A DNA stretch of 64,000 nucleotides from Rhipidocladum racemiflorum (GCA_036346355.1 CM070584.1:26816039-26880038), one strand, 5' to 3'; shown: positions 33,955-45,539, counted from the first letter of the stretch. A program made the numbers and translations. Notes: generated by a model from the sequence alone, not told the origin.

Positions 33955-36486
33955 TTAGTTACTAGTGAGAGTTGCACGCTCCGCCGCGCCGTGCGAAATT
34001 TGATCCAAGTTTTTATCTCTAAAAAAAGGTAGGAATATCCAAGTTTTTTTTTGTTCGCTTGGGTTTTTCTGGGAAAAAATACGCTAGGTAAGAACCGTCG
34101 ACGAACCAACGAAACAACGGCCCTTTTTTGGGGGAAAGAGTGATGTAAACACTGGGTGTCCCGATCTTTCGATGAGAATGATAACCTTCGATTTGGGTGG
34201 AGACGACTTTGACGATCCGACTACAACGTACAACAACGATGCGCCTTAGCAATCGCTAAACCAACTCCAGATGGTTATTGACCTTACCGTGGGCACGATC
34301 AACCTGATCACGAAGATCAATTCCTGCAAGCAATCGAAGAACAAGCAAGAACAAGGCAAAAGCAATCTAAAATTGCAAATATAGATGAAGTATTGAAAAG
34401 TTGGGGTTCCGATACAAGGAGCTTGTTAGGCGGCCGTTGAGCACATCTAAAAGACACAAAATAGTAGCAAAAGGCTAAACTATCAAATAACCAAAACCCA
34501 AGTTATTCTGGAGGACTCCCTAGCTATTTATAGGAGAAATAGGAGGCCAAAACCAGGCTTGGGGCGTCCAAATCACCTCCATGGCCGAATAGGACTCCTA
34601 TTCCTAGTTGGACTCGGATTTGGAAAGATGACCGAACTTGTTTTGCAGATTCCCGTTGACTCGTAAGGAATTTGGACATGAGGCCGGATCCGTTGGAAAG
34701 AGGACGACGAGACCTTTCAAACCAGTACTCATAGATCCCAAACACCCTTGTGGATCAAAAGTTATGGTCGTTTTAATTTGGTGCTATCCCGGAGGCCGAA
34801 TCCGAGTTGAAGTTGTCCACCAGAAAAATTGGCTTCATGCTTGACTTTTGGGAGTCCTTCTCGTTAGTTCCTAAGGACAATAAAATCATCACAAGGATTA
34901 AATAGCATTTCATTCATTAAATTATTTGTATGGAACCCGAGGGGCACATTCACCTGGCAATCGAATTGACGTGCGCGAGCTCAAATAATTGGCCCTTGTA
35001 TTACATTGTTTGTTTCAATTGGGTTTCTAGGCATGGCCGTATCCATGGTAGTGATGTCCTCATCATCCTCCCCTTCTTGCATTTGAGTCGTCCTCGACTC
35101 AAGTTCATCATCTTCTCCCAAGTATGGATTTAGATCTGATAATTGAGTTGACGGGCTCGAGCTCGAGTCAATGGTCCTTGAACCGATGAAGATGTAGAAG
35201 GATGGCCAAGGTGGGGGCCGATAAAGCCATGCGGATTGAGCCATCGTAGTAGATGTATACGAAGTAGAGGATGCCGTGAAGTGTCGCCAACTTAATGGTC
35301 CTGGCCAAGGTGGGGGTCGATGAAACCATGCGGTTGATATAATTGCAGCAACACTTGGTGATGACCATATGTATGCGATGTTAGTTACATCCATGATAAG
35401 CATGGTCTCATCAAAGAGGATAATACATGTTCCGAGAAATATTAGATCCCAAACTACCAAAAAAGCTATAGACGCCGAGTTTAACACCCTATGCGGTCAA
35501 CAAGCAATAGCACATGTCTAAAAAATATTGGAGATCGAGCCGCAAAAGAAATTTTAGATGCCGAGCTTAACACCCTATGCACTTATTTTCTCGTGAAAAA
35601 TGAGGAAAAACGGGAAGAAACGAAGAAACAATGGACGAAAAACAAATTGCCATTTTTTTTGGGGTAATGGCCAATGAAAACATTTTCCCTATGCTCTGGA
35701 GAACAAAGGATCACGAATTTCTTTTTTTCGTGCAAAACGGAGAAAGGAAACGGTCTCCCATTTTTTTGGGTGGGGGGGAATAGCCACCGAAAACATTTTC
35801 CCTATGCTCCGAAGGAAAAACGGATCACGAAAATATTTTTTCCGGGCAAAACGAGAAAGGAAACGGTTTTCCATTTTTTTGGAAAAACGGCCAACGAAAA
35901 CATTTTTCCCATGCTCCGGAGAAAAAACGGATTACGGAAATATTTTTCTCGGGCAAAGCGGAGAAAGAAAACGGTATCTAATTTTTTTTGGGTGGTGGGG
36001 GGGGGAATAGCCACCGAAAACATTTCCCCCATGCTCCGGAGGAAAAACGGATCACGAAAACATTTTTTCCAGGCAAAACGGAGAAAGGAAATGGTTTTCC
36101 ATTTTTTTTTGGAAAAACGGCCATTGAAAATATTTTTCGCATGCTCTGGAGAAAAAATGGACCACGAAAACATTTTTTTCGGACAAAACGGAGAAAGGAC
36201 CCGAACGTAAAGCGCGAGGACCTATTTGTTATAATTTTAGACCTGTTCGCTATTTTGATAAATTAGGAAAGGGCTCGCTCGCGATTCGTACTTAACGGGA
36301 GGCCCTCAATGTAAAATGGCAAACCAGGGACCTAAACGCGAACCAGAAAAAATATTTTGCTCTCACGTAAAATCGCGCAAGGACTCGGCCGTAATTTCGA
36401 AGAAACCGGGGAGCTTTTCGCATAAACCGGATGACACATGGGGGGCTGGCTGGGCTCCCGCTGCCGGGCTTATAAGGGTGTTAATA
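33955..36486. mobile_element. 2.5-kb composite insertion in Pumilio copy-2 intron 15
   Basis: Copy 1 is continuous at the matching point (about 11103-11108), so this is an insertion. Its left end, read on the minus strand, is a GC hairpin (GCACG...CGTGC) followed by CTCTCACTAG and a host T, the pattern of a Helitron 3' end; the right end does not show a Helitron 5' TC. 34480-35110 resembles the 3' non-coding part of gypsy elements, and the minus frame 34981-35487 has an acidic DELESRTTQMQEGEDDEDI segment that I associate with such polyproteins. 35668-36198 is a tandem array. Classification as one element is not secure. Confidence 0.45.
35668..36198 (+). repeat. Tandem array of about 110-bp units
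   Basis: Five imperfect units, each carrying ATGCTC(C/T)GGAG, GAAAAACGGATCACG, a T-run, GGGCAAAACGGAGAAAGG and CCATTTTTTTGG. The anchor ATGCTC recurs near 35691, 35805, 35911, 36031 and 36140, so the spacing is 106-120 bp. Alternate units differ by a GGTGGGGGGGAATAGCCACC insert, which suggests a higher-order two-unit repeat. The long open frames on both strands here come from the repeat and are not genes. Confidence 0.85.
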
Positions 36487-36853
36487 TTTCTATTATTCCG
36501 AATCTGATGTGACGAGTCTGCCGGGCATAACAATGAATATAATACTCTTCACACAGAACAACCTACTATTCTCTCCGTTGTCTTGGTCTGGCTCTTGAAA
36601 CAAATGGGCCATCAACTATCCACAACTGTCATCGCTGTTTGAATTTTGCTTTATAAGAGGTACCTGTGCTATGCTGACTGAAATTCCATGTTGACATTTG
36701 CCAATCTGAATTTTGAAGGTCGCTATTGGTGAAAAAGATAATATTTTGGAGGGCATCACTGACAGGATCCACATTTTTCACAATGCAATAGCTTCTGATG
36801 CAGCGTGTCTAAAGACAGAAGATATTGATATTGAACACGCCTTTGAAAACTTT

Positions 36854-38161
36854 CAGTGGCGGAGCCAGAAAATTTTGAGAGCCTGGGCAAATTTAATTAT
36901 GGTCAATAAACACGAATACGTATATATACATGCCACACAAGCAAAATTGATAACCACAAAAAGGTTTGTTACTAAAAGCATAATCTAATACACGTATGAA
37001 CATTCTATAGATGAAAAAAAAGATGAGTCAAGTACTTCATTACGACACTACCAACGCTTCGACGATAAACCAACAAAAAGTGCAACCACATACCAAAAGA
37101 GACTCTACAAGATAAAAATATGTTGCTTACAGCATCACATAATATAAAAATATATTCGCATTGAAGTATTGAACTAGTGCTTTACATACCACTAATGTTC
37201 TAATCATGTCTAGTACGAGGCAAATGCCTTTTCGGGCCATGCCAGCCCGAACATGTCCCAAGTGGTCAGGTCGTGTCATGCTGTCCCGACATACCCGAAA
37301 TCTAGGCCCAGCCCGAAAAAAGCACTAGATCAGATCGTGTAGATTCGATCGTCTTAGCCAATTCCATGCAATGCCCAGGCTCTATGTACGTAGGTACGGG
37401 CATGACAGAGCTGATGGCTACAAGAGATCGGAAAATGGCTGGCTACGCAACAAAAGTTGGGGTGAAACTAGGAGCCGGACGTCTGTTTTTTTTTTCGGAC
37501 GCCGTGCAACAGTTTTTTGAACGTATGAAACATTTTTTTTAAAGCATGAAACATTTTTTTTACTGTTTGTCGAAGAAAAATGTTTCACTACGTAGAAAAA
37601 ATGTTTCATGCGTAGAAAAAAAAATATTGCAAAAAAATCAGACGTCTGATCCCTAACAATTCCCAAAGTTGATCTCATATGTTCCTAACCCGTCCAGTCG
37701 GTCTTTTGGTGGGCTTATTTTCTTCCGTTCATAAAACAACAAGTCTCATCTCTTTTTTCCTATCGTGGCTGGTCCAACGACGATGCTTGCTCATTGGAAT
37801 TTGGAATGGTGATTCCCAACACAGAAAGTACAAACTCATCAACATTGCAGTAGCATTGTTCTAGCATGTACGTGCATAGCTAGCTAGACAAAATAAGCAG
37901 GCAAGAATCTCGCACGATTGTATGCACATGAACATACAGCTCAGCTAGCGACGTAGTTAGCTGTGGATATGACATGTTGGAAGTGTTGAATCCCCTGTTT
38001 TTCATCAAGGCTAGTATGCTTAAGCTCATATCAGTTGGTGCTCTTGTAATGGCACGTCACTATTGATGTATTGCATGATTGTATCTCATACTAGTCTAGC
38101 TGGTGCTTCGCAGGTGAGCCCGGGTAGCCGCCCGTGCTGTCCGGGAGTTCCTCCGCCGCTG
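36854..38161. mobile_element. hAT-like non-autonomous element in exon 16 of copy 2
   Basis: Copy 1 reads through as CTTTCATTCCAG; here 1.3 kb is inserted. The ends are CAGTGGCGGAG and CTCCGCCGCTG (10 of 11 complementary), and the right subterminal GAGCCCGGGTAGCCGCCC is typical of grass hAT elements of this terminal type. No clean 8-bp target duplication is present. 37470-37640 has repeated ATGAAACATTTTTTT / AAAAATGTTTCA blocks, probably a further small insertion. No transposase frame was found. Confidence 0.65.
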
Positions 38162-38715
38162 ATTCCAGCCGTGTAATCAGAAGAATGATACTTGATTGTC
38201 CTGCATTTGCTGCTACCCTCTGGAAAAAGGCTCTTGAAGGGAAGTGCAAGATATGGGCTGATGGATACAGGTATCTCAAATTTACTTCTTTTTAGGTGGC
38301 ATATTCTGATTTTTCATGCATAGTGTAATGTTCTTTGATTCTGGGCTGTCTGATTTTTTTAACTTGGTTACTGCAGTTCCAAGGTGGTTGCAGCATTCCT
38401 GGAATCTCCAAACTCCAAGGTGAGGGATCTTGCAAAGCACGAGCTGCAGCCGCTGATTGATAGTGGCATTCTGAAAATCCCAGACCGTAAAGCAGTGGAG
38501 AAATGAGCTTTGTCCGCGGGGTTTTTGGCATCGATAGCAATACAAGCAAGCAAAGTGGACATTCATGTTCGTGTAGTGGATAATTTGTCACTGAGCATCT
38601 TCTGCCGAGCAATTGCTATCACTTGCTATATTTATCGTTCACAGGACAAATACGCTCCATTTTTGTTCGTTTTAATCGAGAGGAGCTAGATTGTAACTTT
38701 CGCACTATTATCTGC

Positions 38716-38900
38716 TGAAAACGTATTTAACCAGAAATGTCATGTGAAAGTACCATTGATCTAAAATAGATATGCTTTGATATTTTTTTTTTCCTTTTGT
38801 CAGTACCTGATGTAAAACGAATTTGATGATCAACCGGATAAAGACAAAGGAATGCAAATGTAAATCTGATCGCTTAATAGAGAGAATAAATAAAAAAAAT
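38716..38900. mobile_element. 185-bp insertion in copy-2 3' flank
   Basis: Absent from copy 1 at about 12018. Flanked by TCTGC on both sides (38711-38715 and 38901-38905) and ending in an A-rich tail (AATAAATAAAAAAAAT). This could be a small retroposon, but there are no tRNA-type A/B boxes. Alternatively copy 1 lost it by recombination between the TCTGC repeats. Confidence 0.5.
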
Positions 38901-38937
38901 TCTGCACTGGCATTGGTTGAGTTCATCATCACCAAGA

Positions 38938-39363
38938 ACGATTGGTTCTTGCGGTGCGGTTTTGATCTCGTACACGGGCGGCTCATAGCTGCTACGGCCA
39001 CCTCTGCACTACCTCTGATTCTGATATTGTGCGCATCGAATTACCGGTATGGTAAAAATAAAATTTGCGCATTCATTAAACCAGTCGAGCGGTGGAGTAG
39101 CAGCGCAAATAAAGGATCGGAGTTGGTTTAATATATTTCTCGAAATAACTCAATCTTTTTTTGCTAAGACCCGCATAAAAATATGCTGTTGATGTGAATA
39201 AAGCTAAAGCAACAATAGTATTTATATCATTCGTGGGGCTGCTAATTTCCCATGGGGTAAATGTAAAGTATTCGTGGATTCATTCGAATTCGAAACGCCT
39301 GCCTGCGTCGGCGGATCATGCACGGCATTAACCAAGCCCGGCCTCCATCGTAGCGGGGGACAC
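38938..39363. other. Unassigned intergenic sequence
   Basis: Starts where homology with the right flank of Pumilio copy 1 ends. No gene, repeat or terminal structure was recognised. Confidence 0.4.
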
Positions 39364-39366
39364 TTA

Positions 39367-40088
39367 GGGCCTGTTTGGATCCATTAGCAGCTAATAGTTA
39401 GCTGGCTAATAGTAGCTAGCTAATATTAGCTGGCTAACTATTAGCTGGCTAACTATTAGCTGGAGGGTGTTTGGATCCACTAGCTAATATGTGGCTAATA
39501 GATGTTAAAAGTCTTGGTATCGCAGCATGGTCGGGAACTCGAAGGCCTGGGAGTTCAGATCAAGGCCGTCCAGTACACCGGAACCACGTCGTGGAGGGAT
39601 GCCTCGGCCCACCGTGGAGGTCTGTGTTTCGACGAAGAAGTCCATGTCGACGGCGCGGTTGCTGGGCGGCGTGATGTGCTCGAAGCTATCATCGCTCTCC
39701 CCAAACAGATCCATCTCCGGCGGCGCTACCGTGGGGGTGGGCGGCGGGAGCAGCTTCCGTGGGGGTGGGCGGCGGGCGCTTCCGTGGGGGCGCGGCTTCG
39801 TGGGCAGGAGTTGCTTCGTGGGTGGCGGCGGCTTCGTGGGTGGGCGGCGATTTTGGCTGTGCGACAACTTGGAAGATTTTGGGGGCAGTCTCCGTGACCA
39901 AAGGGATGAGGGCAATATTGGAAAACACCACCTATTAGCTGGTATTAGCTAGGTTTGGTTAGCTAATGAGATAACCATTAGCTGGGGGCCTAGCTAATAG
40001 TTAGCTTATCTATTAGCTGGACCTGTTTGGATCCTTAGCAGCTAATAATTAGCAGCTAACTATTATCTGGGTGGATCCAAACAGGCCC
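39367..40088 (-). mobile_element. PIF/Harbinger-type element with an internal ORF1-like remnant
   Basis: 722 bp with terminal inverted repeats GGGCCTGTTTGGATCC / GGATCCAAACAGGCCC and a TTA target duplication (39364-39366 and 40089-40091), as in Tourist/PIF elements. Both subterminal regions repeat TTAGCTGGCTAA-type motifs. The GC-rich core (39505-39915) has a 136-codon minus-strand frame with a proline-rich start and then MDLFGESDDSFEHITPP and LDGLDLNSQAFEFP, which look like the N-terminus of the Myb/SANT-like ORF1 of plant PIF elements. No DDE transposase is present, so it is non-autonomous. Confidence 0.8.
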
Positions 40089-40091
40089 TTA

Positions 40092-40466
40092 CTGGCGGTA
40101 GCAGCTGACGCAATGCATGGCTAGTTTGCAATCTCGATTCGTCCGTCTCCTCGAACGAATTCGCAGAACTGAATGAACTAACAAAATTCGCTGTCGGAAC
40201 CGCCTCCTGAGGGCGCCCTCCGACGCTGCCTCGCCGATCTGCAGTCCATCCATCCATGGAACAAGACATGGCAGAGCAGGGACAAGCGTTATTTGTGTGA
40301 TTTTATGGGATCAGTAGCTAAAAAAATAAAACGAACCGAGCTAGATAGTAAAAATCTCAACAAAGTCGACCTACTAATTTGGTTTTCTGAGATTCATGCA
40401 TGTGTACATATGCATGTGACACCAGCACCATATATTGCTAAGCATTTGAACTAGCTAGCAGCCTCT
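40092..40466. other. Unassigned intergenic sequence
   Basis: No gene or repeat structure was recognised. The minus-strand open frame at 40063-40269 lacks family motifs and overlaps the PIF terminus. Confidence 0.4.
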
Positions 40467-41116
40467 GTCGGAATCTAATTGTGTAAATTCGAACCCTCTG
40501 TGTATTCTCGTTAGTTCAAGATCACGCTACTGCACACAGTCTTAATATAGATGAAATATCACAATCATACACAGCGAAATACTAAATAAATACTTCATCT
40601 AATAATATAACCTGTTTGGTTAACCTTTTGGTCAACTTATAATAATACGCCTCGCAGGATAAAGACTCAAATATTAAGAAAACCACAACGAAAAATAAAG
40701 ACTCGTAGTGACCAATCAATATGCCACGTGCAACGCGGTAAAATCTCATCCACTGGATCAAGATCCAACAGCTCGGTACGGTTCGCGGGTTAATGGGCTA
40801 GCAGCTCGGGTCGACTGTGCGCACGTGGGCCGGGCCCAATGGGCTTGGCCCAATAGGGTTTTTAGCGTTCTCCTGAATATTCCTTTTTTAAAATAACCCT
40901 AGTAATTCAATAATTCGAGAAAAAAATATCAGAAAAATTCTTAAAATATTTTGAGATATTTTGAACTCAAATAAAAAATTTCCAACCAAATTTTATATAA
41001 ACTTTTCAAATAATTAAATAATTTAATAAAAACTTAATTCAAATTAACTCCAAATAAATTCAAAAAATTGTAAAAAAATTCAAATAGCTCAATAAAAACA
41101 AAAATTAGGATGTTAC
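40467..41116 (-). mobile_element. Internally deleted gypsy LTR remnant
   Basis: Minus-strand relative of the LTR at 60590-63973. The left end TGTCGGAATCTAATTGTG parallels the LTR 3' end in complement. The blocks GATCAAGATCCAAC and the AAATAATTAAATAATTTAA region near the right match the LTR 5' part. The right edge GGATGTTAC is the complement of GTAACATCC, an LTR start with the first T lost. At about 650 bp against 3.4 kb, most of the LTR is deleted. Confidence 0.65.
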
Positions 41117-42548
41117 GAGCTCCTTTATCCGTGATATCCTCACAGCAATGTCTCATACACTCATTAGTCATTAGGCTGGCTACTTGACAAAAAAACTTTC
41201 AGTCAAAGAGAATGCTTTGAGACTTTCAAATAGGAAGTTAGGTCGCTGTAGATCGATCGACGCCTCAATCACCAATGTAGACATGTCCAGTACTTGTATA
41301 ATCACTCCAGAGCACAGGCCCACATGATATTTCAATGGAGAAACACAACTAGTAGCAATGATTCACCTAGCTTGCATGACCTTGGAGGCCGGCATCCAGA
41401 GAAAAAATGTGCTCCGACAGTGTCAATAATGATTGATTACTTTTTTTTTGAGAGGAATAATGATTGATTTCTAGCCAGCAAGGCTGAATAAACTCTGTAG
41501 CTGAATCAGCAGCTTCCATGCACACGCTCCAGATGCCGTGAGCTCCCGTTTCACTACAACTTGCATGCCAAGCAAACGGAGGAATCTGAATCCTCCTGGT
41601 ACCAGTGAGAGCAAATATAAGCATGCAGTTGATCACTGCATTTCCTGACCTTTGGCTTAAATTTTTTTTTTTTTGCTAGTTTAGCGCTTACCCAGATGAA
41701 ACTTCAAATATCGCCTCTTCTCAACCACGGTAGGCACATATCGCGATCTTATGCACGTGTCGTCCCTCGATCCTTCTTCGATCGAGAAAATTCTAGATTT
41801 TCAATTTCGTTCCTTTGGGACCAAGGTTACCAACAAAAATTAGAGAAGGGAACAAAAAAGCTAAAAAAAAACTCAGATTTTTAGCCATTGAGATGTATTC
41901 CAAGCTTATTCGAACGAATCTCCCCATTTGATCTGGCCGTCCGTAGCTCGATCCGATGGCTCAGGGAGGCCCACAGCCACGATGTTCTTCTGCTGGTTTC
42001 CTCATGAACAAAACCAGCATGGCCGATGCCGTGTACGCCCACTGCATGTGGGCCCAACCCGGCGGCATCTTTCAACGAGGGGCTTTCCCCTCCAGTCCAC
42101 GCAGCGACAGCTGCTCCGGTTCCTTGTAGCCCGATACCTCTGACCTTCGGGGCCCGATGTACCACCGACTGTCAGTCTCGCTCATGGGCCCACATGTCGG
42201 TGTTGGGTGGAGGGACAGGATGACGATTCGTTGGTGAGGAAAAATTTGTTAGGGTTTCGGAGCAATCATTTTCTGTTGCCCTGTGTGTCATGTCCAGCTC
42301 ACCAATTGGCTCGTCCATGTGACTCCACGCTGTACTCCCGGGCCCACCCCATTCGACAACTATCCCGACCTCGCTAGTGACGTGGGCTCCAATTTCTCGT
42401 TCCAACGAGGGCATTTTTGCAAAAGACGAAGAACGATTCCGCAATTTAGAAAGATCAGGAGGTTGTTTTGGATCGCGATCCCTCGTTGGATCATTTTTTT
42501 GTTTGATAGGATTAGATTGTAGAATTATGATTCTGTTGTATTTATAAA
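41117..42548. other. Unassigned intergenic sequence
   Basis: 41117-41700 is AT-rich with nothing recognised. 41880-42420 is GC-richer and open in several frames, without conserved motifs or a plausible start and splice structure. I cannot support a gene here. Confidence 0.4.
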
Positions 42549-42627
<79 letters not shown>

Positions 42628-42638
42628 ATATATATATT
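42549..42638. repeat. (TG)n-(TA)n microsatellite
   Basis: A run of TG dinucleotides passes into about 70 bp of TA repeats with two small interruptions (TATTTATA). Confidence 0.95.
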
Positions 42639-42827
42639 TCACATAATAATTGAATTATGTTTTAAATATGCAAATATGTAGTATATATTTTGAATTAAAT
42701 TTTGTAAATTTGGGTGGACTGATTTATTTTACATTCAATTAAGTTTTTAACCTTATTTAATTATTCTTTCTATAAATTAATCTTTTGAAAGTCCAATATA
42801 TTAATGATAATACTTTTTACCTTAGAA

Positions 42828-44795
42828 CAACAAGTAAAGATCAAAACAGAGCAAATCAATCTATTATAACTTAAATTAGTAATAGGTAATACCAAAATTT
42901 ATGTGTTGATATAGGTTTTTTTTTATTGTTAGGATCATGATCGTATCTGATCTTGAGCACGATTCTAACAATCCTATGTGATCGTACCTCTGAGATTATG
43001 ACGCTATTAATCTATGATCCATAGACCGATTTGTGTCATTCTGGTTTTGCGAGATCCTACGATCGATCCCACAATCCATGTTGCCATCCTGACAATCTTT
43101 GATAAGATTAGCATCGCAAGAAGCAACAAAAATTATGTGGAATTCATACAGGTTCTAATACAGTAAAAGCTCCAATAGAGGATGAATAAGGATTTGGTTA
43201 CAAAATAAAAACTAATGGTTTCTCGTTTTGGAGATGATCTAAATTGTCGTATTTTCTTGAAAAAACCATGATTAGGCTTAGTGCTTATTTGGAATGAATA
43301 ATTTTCGCAATGAATTGTGTCAGGTTTTGGCAGTAAACAATGTAAATTCTTACAAGTTCATCCTCAGGGTTTTTGTTGAGAGAGTAGTAGGACTGACTAA
43401 TCAATATATATTAATAATAATATAAGACAATTTAAGTACATTTACAAGATAAAGTTCCTACTTAGTTCTCGTGATGGATGACTACATCCGATGGAAGTGG
43501 GGTTTGTTTCATCCTAGAGGCTCTAAAATGAGCACATGCACTATCTAGGTATAGCAATTAGACGCAGTGGACATGAGTTGTACTCGTCTATACATGTGCC
43601 CACTAGCCTATTTACCACCCACTTGCATGTCTGCTAAGAGTGACGGGCAAATAATCTCACCTATGCCTGTTGCCCTGCGGTTGCTCGATGCTCACGAGCA
43701 TGCCTATGTGCCCGTTAGGCCGCCACCATTCCATTTAATCAACAACTCATCATAAGCTAGAAATGCACATAACAACAAAGGAAAAAAATGCAAGAAACCA
43801 AAGAGCAAAGGAGAGATGTGGAGATGGACACGGTCGCAAACGTTGGATCTCGATAGCGATTGTGGCGTATCTTTTGGATCACACCGGTGGCGGTGGCTCG
43901 CCGAGCTGGCGGCATCCACTGGATTCTGGAAATGGTGGTGGCTCGTCGAGGTGGTGGCGCATCCACTATATCCTGACAATGGTGACATCTCAAGGGATCA
44001 TGACGGCAACAATGTTGTGTCCATTGGTTCCCGGTGGCATCACCTTGCGGGGGGAGATTGAAGGAAGTGTTGAACAAGAGCAGTCGATGGAGGACAAGGC
44101 CTCGAAGGGGTGAGGAGATATGAGAGTTAAGGACTGAATGGAGAGGGAGAGGGGGTGGCGGTGACTTGGATGCTAGTGATGGCAAGATGAGCGCAAGGGG
44201 AGAGTGAGAGATGCGGGAGGAGTGTAGGGGGCGCGAGTGGTGGTTGGGTCGGAAGTCTAGTGGATCAGTGAATAGCGTTACTTGGATCTAGGGTTGCTCA
44301 TTATGGAGTCAATCTGTCAATAGAAGGTGATAGCCTGACAGGTAATGGGGTGAAACAGGCATGGATGGAGCTCCCCCATGGTTGTGCCCATATATTTGTC
44401 GGGCAAAGTTTGGGCCATAAATATACCCGCAGACAATAAAAGAGGAATATACCTATGTTTATTAGGGCTTTTGCTCACAGGTACATAGATAATAGGGCAA
44501 GATTGCCATCCTAATCAGAGTCCAAACTGACTCATGCCATCAAGACATCAAACCAATCTACACTATGCCAACTCACCAAATGAATTATTTTTTCCCAAAA
44601 ATTTCCCCAACACAAGGGTTGTGCATATGGTATAATTGGTAAATACAATAATTGAAATATGATACCAAACATACCAAATATAATTTCGGTTCGGTATGGA
44701 TAAATACCATAATATTTTGGTTTGGTATTGGTAAATACCATATTAACAAGCTAACATGAATTGTTTTTTACTTGTCGTTTTGGACATCGATACGG
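42828..44795 (+). repeat. Segment A, copy 2 (direct repeat of 1-1952)
   Basis: Matches 1-1952 in the same orientation, including the last 25 or so bases (CTTGTCGTTTTGGACATCGA) that in copy 1 are the end of the copia gag frame. It therefore seems to carry a trace of the same copia junction before diverging at about 44795. The long open frame of copy 1 is broken here by indels. Its left end near 42828 follows the TA microsatellite by about 190 bp. Confidence 0.85.
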
Positions 44796-45112
44796 TTTCT
44801 AATACACACCTTTGACCATTACTTTATATAATTATATCTTAGTAAAAATTATTACACATATTTGACTATTAATTTAACAAATCTAGTGATACTATTTTTA
44901 TGTGAAACCTTTGACCATTACTTTATACATATTTGATCATTACTTTATGTAATTATACAAACATTTTTATTTTAGTTTAGTCATAATTTTTATTGAACCA
45001 TATAAAAAAATTATATATTTATCGTGCCATACCGAATATCGTATACTGATACAACTGAGTTAACTGATTCGATATTTTAGGCATGGTTTTTCCGAAAAAC
45101 CGTGCACAGCGC
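44796..45112. other. AT-rich repeat-like stretch
   Basis: Contains repeated TTTGACCATTACTTTATAT-type motifs (about 44812, 44910, 44935). Probably decayed MITE sequence; no boundaries were identified. Confidence 0.4.
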
Positions 45113-45120
45113 TGCCCAAC

Positions 45121-45531
45121 CAGGGTTCACCTTATCGTTTCTACGATTTTCGGATGAACAGTAAAATTCGATAATCGCAAAAATCGAGCCGAAAATCGGT
45201 CGAAAATAAAAAAAAATCGGATAAATTCAAAAACCAAATTTTTTGAAATTTTTTTCAAAAAACATGGAAAATCGACGGTTATCGGTGGAAAATCGACGAT
45301 TATCGATGGAAAATCGACAACCATGCTGCTTTTTTTGTGCGGACGGCTTTTATAACGATTTTTGACGAAAATCGACCAATTTCCACCGGTTTTTGACACG
45401 TAAAATTTTTCAAATTTTCAAAAATTTTTTTGAACCGGATCGGTTTATTGACCCGTTTTTGATATCGAACCCTAGCGATAAGGACGAAAATCACGAAAAT
45501 CACACGAAAATCGACGATTTTGTGAACCCTG
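45121..45531. mobile_element. hAT MITE with internal GAAAATCGAC repeats
   Basis: 411 bp with ends CAGGGTTCAC / GTGAACCCTG (perfect 10-bp inverted repeat) and a perfect 8-bp target duplication TGCCCAAC (45113-45120 and 45532-45539). The interior is built of variants of AAAATCGACGATTATCG. No coding capacity. Confidence 0.92.
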
Positions 45532-45539
45532 TGCCCAAC

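Larger units (their letters stand above)
17658..38506 (+). pseudogene. PUM24: Pumilio PUM24-type pseudogene (copy 2), truncated and heavily interrupted
   Basis: Matches copy 1 from inside its exon 6 to the stop codon. Pieces: exon 6 tail 17658-17679, exon 7 remnant 17877-17945, exon 8 18129-18279, exon 9 18390-18602, exon 10 18899-18970, exon 11 22198-22248, exon 12 22346-22396, exon 13 22486-22593, exon 14 22669-22833, exon 15 23474-23546, exon 16 36719-36853 plus 38162-38270, exon 17 38377-38506. Defects: exons 1-5 are missing; a deletion of about 65 bp removes the exon-7 acceptor and the start of exon 7; exon 15 has lost 2 nt (73 instead of 75); exon 16 is split by a 1.3-kb element. Exon 14 is 165 nt and in frame here, unlike copy 1. 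The GC-AG intron 13 is shared. Exon 16 has a GATATT duplication relative to copy 1. It cannot make the family protein. Confidence 0.92.

Noticed and set aside
35674..36210. 178-codon frame rich in ENIFP/KNGSRK repeats
   Set aside because: Translation of the tandem DNA array; an equally open frame exists on the other strand.
42172..42642. Minus-strand frame starting MKYIYIYIYKYIY
   Set aside because: Translation of the TA microsatellite.
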